A stretch of DNA of 21,433 bases. It comes from a virus. Location: positions 1 to 21,433 of IMG/VR virus record IMGVR_UViG_3300023276_000662; one strand, written 5' to 3'. Below, piece after piece: positions 16,375 to 21,433 of the stretch. The position numbers and the translations under genes were made by a program. Position 1 is the first letter of the stretch, and each line of letters starts with the position of its first letter. The notes beneath the pieces are model-generated. The model did not search any database. It was not told where the DNA came from and saw nothing but the letters and a program-made list of their open reading frames with translations.

Positions 16375-17064
16375 TTAACGACATTTATCATAATAACCGC
16401 CAGTTTGTCCCAATAGACTATATCTGTCCCAACGGCTTTTTAGTTTTGATCCTTGCTTAACTCCTCCTGGATTTTTAACGGCCAAGTATGTTTCCGCTTT
16501 CTTTTCTAAGTAAAGTCTTTCTAATTCACGAGCTTCATCAAACAACTTAGCTTGCTGTAGAACTCTCATAGATGATCCATATGCTACACATTCATCCCAT
16601 TTACTGCTTAATCCTGATTCATCTGTTGATACGGTCATGGTAGTAGGATTCTTAACGTATCTACAGTCAACCGCTGTTTCAGTAGTAGGTTTAATCATTA
16701 ACTTTCTAGTATCATCATCTGGATCGTAATCTTCTGTCCAATAATAAGCTGCTGTACTAGATAGCTGATCAAAATCATCTGGAACGATATATGTGTATAT
16801 ATTTGATTCAATCCCCGAAGTTCCTGTTTTCCACAGCTTTGTCATTCTAAAATAATCAGCAGGGAAATCCGCTTTACCACTAGCAAATGTTAATTGACCA
16901 GTAGTAGAAGGTCTTCTGGTAAACTCAGGAATATCATATTCCTTAAGTATCTCAGCGATAGTATCATTAGCAGCTTGTAATTTTACTTCTGGAGTAAAGA
17001 ATACCTCGGAAGTATTAGCAAGCTTCTGCTCTATCAAGTTGTCATAAGTGTCGAATGTAGACAT
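16375..17064 (-). CDS. Head-tail adaptor candidate (podovirus gp4-like)
   Basis: The 229-residue protein begins with a helical segment (FDTYDNLIEQKL and LQAANDTIAEILKEY) followed by short strands (STTGQLTFASGKADFPADYFRMTKLW). The phrase ending in a proline-aspartate-phenylalanine-type turn before a strand is typical of the gp4/adaptor family that joins portal to nozzle. The C-terminal half has helices VAYGSSMRVLQQAKLFDEA and ELERLYLEKKAETYLA, then a basic tail (SKLKSRWDRYSLLGQTG). Length fits the family. Immediate junction with the nozzle candidate supports the call. An alternative is another minor tail protein. Confidence 0.6.
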   Translation of the reverse strand: MSTFDTYDNLIEQKLANTSEVFFTPEVKLQAANDTIAEILKEYDIPEFTRRPSTTGQLTFASGKADFPADYFRMTKLWKTGTSGIESNIYTYIVPDDFDQLSSTAAYYWTEDYDPDDDTRKLMIKPTTETAVDCRYVKNPTTMTVSTDESGLSSKWDECVAYGSSMRVLQQAKLFDEARELERLYLEKKAETYLAVKNPGGVKQGSKLKSRWDRYSLLGQTGGYYDKCR

Positions 17065-17068
17065 ATAA

Positions 17069-17365
17069 TTATAGTTTAGTTTTAATTTCTTCTAGAATTG
17101 TAAAGATTTGAGCTAACTGTGTTTCAATTCTTGCCTGAGTAATGTCTTGCTGTTGGTCTGAAGATTCAACAACCCCCATCCTAGCCTCGAGACCGTTGTA
17201 CCATTTAGTGCAATGTTCATACTGATTCTCCGCTGTAGCAAGGTGTGTATAGATTTCAGCCCTCTCATCCATTACCCACACAGTCATTGAAATTATAAAG
17301 ATAGCAACAGTTGCTATAGTCCCAACCTGGATTTTAAGAGCGTGCTTCTTTAGAGTTTCAGACAT
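17069..17365 (-). CDS. Small membrane-anchored coiled-coil protein
   Basis: The 98-residue product has a short basic cytosolic-type start, one transmembrane helix at about 14-31 (VGTIATVAIFIISMTVWV) and then a long helix with heptad-like spacing (about 32-98) containing C52 and a Gln/Ile-rich end. The layout resembles inner-membrane spanins and other membrane-coil phage proteins, but spanins need a partner lipoprotein and none is visible next to it. It is wedged between a LamG adhesin (2 nt) and the adaptor candidate (4 nt), so a role in virion assembly or at the membrane during entry is also possible. Confidence 0.55.
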   Translation of the reverse strand: MSETLKKHALKIQVGTIATVAIFIISMTVWVMDERAEIYTHLATAENQYEHCTKWYNGLEARMGVVESSDQQQDITQARIETQLAQIFTILEEIKTKL

Positions 17366-17367
17366 AG

Positions 17368-19065
17368 TTATTGTATGTAAGGAATAAATTTAAAGTTTCT
17401 TAACTTATCAGATGTAGTCATGTAGGTTGAAACCATCTTACATTCTGTGTGTACTGAGTTAGTAACTGGATTAGAGCCAGTAACACTAGCATCTATCAAA
17501 GTATAATTCTTTCCATCATCTGTTGAATAATACATAGTGAACTTATTGCTCCTATCTCTAGTTATCTTAATCTTATACCAAGTATTGTTGCTTAAATAAC
17601 CAGTAGAACTCTCAGATAAAATACTAGCTGAACCATTAGTTGAGAGAATTAAACGAACAGACTCTACTGATGTTAATGTAAAATAATATCCATTCTGTCC
17701 TGCTGTTGCATAATCTCCAGGAATCTCCGCTATAAATCCTACACGGCTAGAATTCCCCTCAGCTCCTTTATAGAAATCAAACTCCCATGTTCCATATGCC
17801 TGATAACTTGGTAATACTAATGCCATTGGCCCAGCATTACATGTAAAGTCTTTGTTGAAACCATCATATGCATTTACGTCGATATTTCCAAGTTCTCTAT
17901 ACCATCCAGTATTAGTCACGTATCCATCAGCAGCTATTGGGGCTATGGTCTCGTTCCATCCTTTACCATCTGCTATATAAGCTTCAGTATATTTTGGCGT
18001 ACCGTCTAATTCACATTCGAATATCTCTAGCTCATCCCATTCTGCGTAACCAGCACTGGTTGCGCTAGAAGACCAAGCAGCTTTTGTGTTGTCAGCAGTC
18101 CAGATTATGTCAAAGTATGTCCAGTCTGTGATTGTTCCAAAGTTAGTTTTAATGGCTGCTCCAGCTCCAGTATAAATCTTAGGGTCAAACACTCCGTCTC
18201 CTTTTGCATATCCTCTAAGTCTATATGTTTTTCCAACCTGGAACACAGCTTGCATTGCTCCAGGACTATTAGAACCGTTATAAGCAACTCTTAGTGCCTG
18301 TCCTGCAACTCCACCAGTTACCTTTGTAATAGTCGCACTGTTTCTAGCCTCCCATCTACCTACTCCAGCCTCTTCGCAATCTCCGTCAGGTAAGAAGTTT
18401 CTATAATTACCATTACTCTTGTAGTCTACTATGTTGTAAGGTTTACTTGTTAATTCTTCTTCGGCAATCTTTGCAATATCTTCATCTGAAATAGCCGTAT
18501 TGTAAACAGTTATAACTTGGATATTCCCTTTCCAAGCATCACTACCAGCACTTTTTGAGCCAAGATATATCTTTGCATCTGTTAATGACAAAGCTGAATA
18601 AGCTCCTGAATTAGACAAAGAACCATTGATATAAATATATCTATTAGTTCCATCATACTTGAAAGTTAGATGGTAAATCTTACCGTTTTCCAATGCATCA
18701 GTAGTGGCTAAATTTCCACCCCAGTTATCCAATAAAACAGTGCCATCATCATTAACAGTCCCAGAAAAGAAAGCATTAGCAGACGTATTTCCTAGTCTGA
18801 AAATTCTTTTATTGTTTCCGTTACCATTATTCTTATTTACAATCAAAGCTGTAACAGTCATTGATTGATTCCCAGTAAGCCCTACATTTGCATTAGATGC
18901 AGAAAGAGAACTAGAACCATTACAGAAAAGACTACGAGCAGGTGACTTCTCAAAATAAGAATCAGTTACACTCGTAATATCATTTGTACTAGTTTGGTCT
19001 GCAAGTGAACCCTTACGAAAATCATAAGAGATTACTTCGTTTGCCTTGTATTTATCTCTTATCAT
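17368..19065 (-). CDS. LamG/concanavalin-like adhesin, 565 residues
   Basis: Three beta-sandwich domains can be seen. Residues 1-210 form a LamG-type domain, with the closing pattern YHLTFKYDGTNRYIYINGSL, YLGSK, and the typical ISDEDIAKIAEEEL helix. Residues 220-360 look like a carbohydrate-binding domain (FLPDGDCEEAGVGRWEA start, KTYRLRGYAKGD, ending AEWDELEIFE). Residues 380-565 form another concanavalin-like domain (TWYKIKITRDRSNKFTMYYS, then LRNFKFIPYIQ). Such domains bind sugars on host surfaces. The ATG overlaps the stop of the upstream LamG gene by 4 nt, so they are coupled. It is likely a tail fibre or decoration protein. Confidence 0.72.
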   Translation of the reverse strand: MIRDKYKANEVISYDFRKGSLADQTSTNDITSVTDSYFEKSPARSLFCNGSSSLSASNANVGLTGNQSMTVTALIVNKNNGNGNNKRIFRLGNTSANAFFSGTVNDDGTVLLDNWGGNLATTDALENGKIYHLTFKYDGTNRYIYINGSLSNSGAYSALSLTDAKIYLGSKSAGSDAWKGNIQVITVYNTAISDEDIAKIAEEELTSKPYNIVDYKSNGNYRNFLPDGDCEEAGVGRWEARNSATITKVTGGVAGQALRVAYNGSNSPGAMQAVFQVGKTYRLRGYAKGDGVFDPKIYTGAGAAIKTNFGTITDWTYFDIIWTADNTKAAWSSSATSAGYAEWDELEIFECELDGTPKYTEAYIADGKGWNETIAPIAADGYVTNTGWYRELGNIDVNAYDGFNKDFTCNAGPMALVLPSYQAYGTWEFDFYKGAEGNSSRVGFIAEIPGDYATAGQNGYYFTLTSVESVRLILSTNGSASILSESSTGYLSNNTWYKIKITRDRSNKFTMYYSTDDGKNYTLIDASVTGSNPVTNSVHTECKMVSTYMTTSDKLRNFKFIPYIQ

Positions 19066-20363
19066 ATGTTTAAGTTAGCGAATGCTTTATTTGATAATTC
19101 CTTTATCTGTGTAGGAGTGAGTGCTTGTTTAACTGCGAACGGAAACTTCATTGCCCCATCTAAAGGAGTCGATGTATAATTAGTAGCACGAATCCCCACC
19201 GCTGTACTTGTGGCATTATGGGTAAGCCCTCCGTGCCAACTCGCCAATCCATATGGCTGCTCTACTCCATTAAAGTATATCTTGAACCCAGTCGATGCTT
19301 CGGAACCATCATAAACACCCACTACGTGCGCCCATTGCCCTACTTGTGGGAATGTATTTGAAAACCTGTAGTTGTGGTAAGCCCCACCACCATCATTAAG
19401 CTCAAGCCCTATCCCATTTCCAGCAAGAACAGTTAATAACCAGTTGTTGTCACTTTCCATTATGCACTGTGTCCCCAGCGAATCAAGGCGCATAAGCCCT
19501 CCCACTGAAATTGTTTCAGTAGTAGCGGCAACTATTACAGGGGCTGGCTTCTTTAAGTAAACAGCTCCTGAAGTAAAATCTACCCCGTTATGCTCTAGTA
19601 AATCTGGCTCTGCGCTTCCTGCGCCATCTCCCCAATAAACATTCCCAGCAGTCCCGATATTCTCTGTCACCTCATCAGAACCATCGTCAAAATGACTTCT
19701 GGCATTAAGGAACATCTCCATCTTTCCTGCATCCATACTTGTAAATGTGTCGTTCTCATAAACATCTACAGCCTCTTCTTCTGTTATTGCCCTGTTACGA
19801 ATAGTCAAATCCTTCATTGTAAATGCACCGTAAGCAGCATTTGCTCTTCCTATTTCAAAAGGTCCAGTATTAGTGATGTCGGCATTGACAAAGGTTGTTA
19901 CCAAGCCGACTGAAGCTGCTCCATCTACATAGAACCGTAAAGTATCACTCCAGTCTCCTGAGATAGTAATGTCATATTCGGTATTCGCCGCAGAGATAAC
20001 CCCTGTAGCAGAAACACCAGAAATCTTAATCACTCCACCTACCAAACAAAACATAAATATCGATCCATTAACGTCCCTTCTTATATACCACCTATTATTT
20101 GCGTCCCCCCATTTAGAGAAAATATAATTCTGTGTGTCTGCTGATGTAAAACTAACCTTGAAGTTAAAAGAAAAGTTGTCAGCACCTAGATTAGCTATGT
20201 CACCATAACTCACTAGCTGACTAGAACCGTTCATGGTTACCCCATTGCTGATAGTAGGTGAGCCTGTTGCAACTCCACCATTATCAGTAACATAATCATC
20301 GTTGATGAAGTTCTCTCTAAACACTACGTCCTCTGATGGTCTGGAAGCATATTTAAGCCCCAT
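19062..20363 (-). CDS. Tandem LamG-domain adhesin, 433 residues
   Basis: Two LamG/concanavalin-like domains lie end to end. The first spans about 12-200, with NFSFNFKVSFTSAD, YDITISGDWSDTLRFYVDG and the closing LTIRNRAITEEEAVDVYEN. The second spans about 205-430, with WAHVVGVYDGS, FKIYFNGVEQPYG and the closing ALTPTQIKELSNKAF. These are sugar-binding modules common in tail and surface proteins of phages. TAAC lies 10 nt before ATG 20363. Its start overlaps the end of the HNH endonuclease gene by 11 nt. It may share host-receptor duties with the next gene. Confidence 0.78.
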   Translation of the reverse strand: MGLKYASRPSEDVVFRENFINDDYVTDNGGVATGSPTISNGVTMNGSSQLVSYGDIANLGADNFSFNFKVSFTSADTQNYIFSKWGDANNRWYIRRDVNGSIFMFCLVGGVIKISGVSATGVISAANTEYDITISGDWSDTLRFYVDGAASVGLVTTFVNADITNTGPFEIGRANAAYGAFTMKDLTIRNRAITEEEAVDVYENDTFTSMDAGKMEMFLNARSHFDDGSDEVTENIGTAGNVYWGDGAGSAEPDLLEHNGVDFTSGAVYLKKPAPVIVAATTETISVGGLMRLDSLGTQCIMESDNNWLLTVLAGNGIGLELNDGGGAYHNYRFSNTFPQVGQWAHVVGVYDGSEASTGFKIYFNGVEQPYGLASWHGGLTHNATSTAVGIRATNYTSTPLDGAMKFPFAVKQALTPTQIKELSNKAFANLNI

Positions 20364-20946
20364 ATTGTAATTGGTTAAATGATACGAACCTACCCTTCTC
20401 GTCTCTTACCGCTTGCTTTACGTGCTCTATAGCGTGAATCCTCATATGTTCCGCTCTACTCATTACCTCGAGATTATCAATGTTGTTATTTGTAAAGTCT
20501 CCGTCTTTGTGGTGAACATCCTCAGAAGCCTCCAGGTCTCGTCCCAAGACTTTTCCCACAAGTTTTCTGTACAGAGAGTTCCTTCGCCCCTTGTAATCAT
20601 CACCAGCCCACCTTGGATTCTTTTCTCCTGTCATATTGTTTTGAGGGCGAGCCTTAATCATCTCTTTGAACTCAGGTGTTCCCTGTTCCAGTACTCCGCT
20701 AGCATGCCTACGCTCTTGTAGCTTCTGCTTGTGTTCATCTGTACGCCATTTAGCAGTTATCTGCTCCCTATTCTCATTGTAATAAGCAGAAGTCTGTGCC
20801 TTAATTTTATCTTTATTCGCCTGGTAGTACTTCTTGTCATTCAAAGATTTGCACTCTTTACACCAAAGCCCTTTCACACCAAAGCTAGGAGCTTCTTTAG
20901 CCTCCTTACAGATAGAACAAGTTTTGGTCTCTACTCCTTTTAACAT
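20353..20946 (-). CDS. Zinc-finger HNH homing-type endonuclease
   Basis: The 197-residue protein starts with a zinc-binding pair set, C10-x-x-C13 (CSIC) and C29-x-x-C32 (WCKEC). Then comes a basic repeat, KKYYQANKDKIKAQTSAYY (38-56), nearly identical in pattern to one in the HNH gene at 2101-2559. The nuclease domain has HH at 145-146, N157, H167 and H171 (AEHMRIH). It is inserted between virion genes and stops 11 nt inside the next gene, which suggests it moved in as a free-standing mobile endonuclease that exploits coupled translation. TAAC lies 12 nt before ATG 20946. Confidence 0.88.
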   Translation of the reverse strand: MLKGVETKTCSICKEAKEAPSFGVKGLWCKECKSLNDKKYYQANKDKIKAQTSAYYNENREQITAKWRTDEHKQKLQERRHASGVLEQGTPEFKEMIKARPQNNMTGEKNPRWAGDDYKGRRNSLYRKLVGKVLGRDLEASEDVHHKDGDFTNNNIDNLEVMSRAEHMRIHAIEHVKQAVRDEKGRFVSFNQLQYGA

Positions 20947-20969
20947 AATTATTATTTAGTTACTTCTAC

Positions 20970-21263
20970 TTATTCAACTACTTCAGGAGCAGTAAGTTCT
21001 GCTATCTTAGCTAGCCTAGCCATGTCAATCTCTTTGATTTGACCGTAAGAGAATCCTTTAGCAGAAACTTGCTTCTCTCCATCCATTTCTACTCTCCTAA
21101 CTGTCTTACGTATTTCTTTGTAAGACTTACCTGCAACCAAGCCTGCAAGTATAGCTTCTTTCTCTTCCAGTGTAGGTTCTAATAGATTTAACTCCTTAGC
21201 TGGAGCCACTACAACTAGGTCTTCTAGCTCCTTGCCTTCAAAGACAGTGTCTAAATTTTCCAT
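20970..21263 (-). CDS. Unknown 97-residue phage protein
   Basis: The first 25 residues are acidic with a hydrophobic strand (LEDLVVVAPAKEL); residues 30-60 form a helix with KSYKEIRKTVRR; the end holds KGFSYGQIKEIDMARLAKI, a helix of regular Leu/Ile spacing. It could be a small virion or assembly protein, but I do not recognise its family. It is the first complete gene of the late strand inside the window, with TAAC 8 nt before ATG 21263, and an unknown gene ends 13 nt upstream. Confidence 0.65.
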   Translation of the reverse strand: MENLDTVFEGKELEDLVVVAPAKELNLLEPTLEEKEAILAGLVAGKSYKEIRKTVRRVEMDGEKQVSAKGFSYGQIKEIDMARLAKIAELTAPEVVE

Positions 21264-21276
21264 GTGTTTTTGTTAA

Positions 21277-21433
21277 TTATAAAAATGTTAATGTTGACCC
21301 ATTTATTGGATAATACTCAAAGTGTATCTTTACATCAAAGTCTATAGGGTTATCAGTTGTAGTAAGGTTCAGCTGAATAAAGGTATCCGCTCCATCCTTC
21401 TGCGTGATTATGAATGGTCTTCCAGCCTTTTTA
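21277..21433 (-). CDS. C-terminal end of an unknown late protein (start outside window)
   Basis: Reading leftward from the right edge, a frame runs to TAA at 21277-21279 and gives the last 51 residues. They look like beta-strand structure: GRPFIITQKDGADTFIQLNL, then DFDVKIHFEYYPING. The place at the head of the late gene group and the strand-rich character suggest a capsid or decoration protein, but the fragment is too short to assign. Confidence 0.5.
   Translation of the reverse strand, partial: KKAGRPFIITQKDGADTFIQLNLTTTDNPIDFDVKIHFEYYPINGSTLTFL

Noticed and set aside
4421-18287. Minus-strand frames of 82, 82 and 60 codons inside long minus-strand genes (4421-4669, 14196-14444, 18105-18287)
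   Set aside because: They are alternative frames of clearly coding sequence with no start signal of their own.
19692-20943. Plus-strand frames opposite the LamG and HNH genes
   Set aside because: Antisense shadows of genes with well-defined domains.
1-21433. Stop-codon reassignment
   Set aside because: TAA, TAG and TGA all terminate recognisable genes at sensible positions, and no gene is interrupted by an in-frame stop.
1-21433. CRISPR array, insertion sequence, or transposase
   Set aside because: No regularly spaced repeats, paired terminal repeats or transposase-like protein were seen in the window.

Overview
The window looks like part of the genome of a tailed double-stranded DNA phage (or prophage) with podovirus-like tail proteins. 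It is AT-rich and densely packed. All three stop codons end genes (TAG at 480-482, TGA at 1628-1630, TAA at 643-645), so the standard bacterial code applies and no stop is reassigned. No gene has a convincing Shine-Dalgarno sequence. Instead many starts have TAAC about 8-12 nt upstream, followed by an A/T-rich spacer. This, plus the style of the giant polyvalent-type protein, would fit a host that does not depend on Shine-Dalgarno initiation, such as Bacteroidota or Patescibacteria. The host cannot be settled from this window.

Left arm (1-2884, plus strand): the end of an unknown gene, an 86-codon unknown gene, a probable 34-residue membrane protein, a secreted cysteine-rich lysozyme-like protein, a 59-residue His/Asp-rich protein, a RuvC-like resolvase and two HNH endonucleases. 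This looks like the end of an early or DNA-processing transcription unit plus accessory genes. A perfect 12-bp inverted repeat (2874-2932) lies where the two transcription directions converge and probably acts as a shared terminator.

Right arm (2949-21433, minus strand, read right to left): one tightly packed late operon. In transcription order it holds the end of an unknown gene, a 97-residue unknown protein, a free-standing zinc-finger HNH endonuclease, two LamG-type adhesins, a membrane/coiled-coil small protein, a gp4-like head-tail adaptor candidate, a gp10-like tail nozzle/stabilisation candidate, a fibre with a glycine-rich tip, a 997-residue protein with an M23 peptidase-like domain, a 1865-residue polyvalent-type protein, a papain-like cysteine protease, an M23 endolysin and a holin-like membrane protein. 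Most genes abut or overlap by 4-11 nt, so many are probably translationally coupled.

The likely working scheme: adaptor and nozzle build the short tail, the LamG and glycine-rich proteins bind the host surface, and the two very large proteins are candidates for internal or tail-tip virion proteins that help DNA entry. The papain-like and M23 enzymes plus holin sit at the distal end of the operon, where lysis functions are usually found. Three proteins may act on the cell wall (the secreted lysozyme-like protein, the M23-like domain of the 997-residue protein and the M23 endolysin). There are three HNH endonucleases, two of which share a nearly identical basic N-terminal motif. No tRNA, CRISPR array or insertion sequence was seen, and no gene-free stretch exceeds 300 bases.
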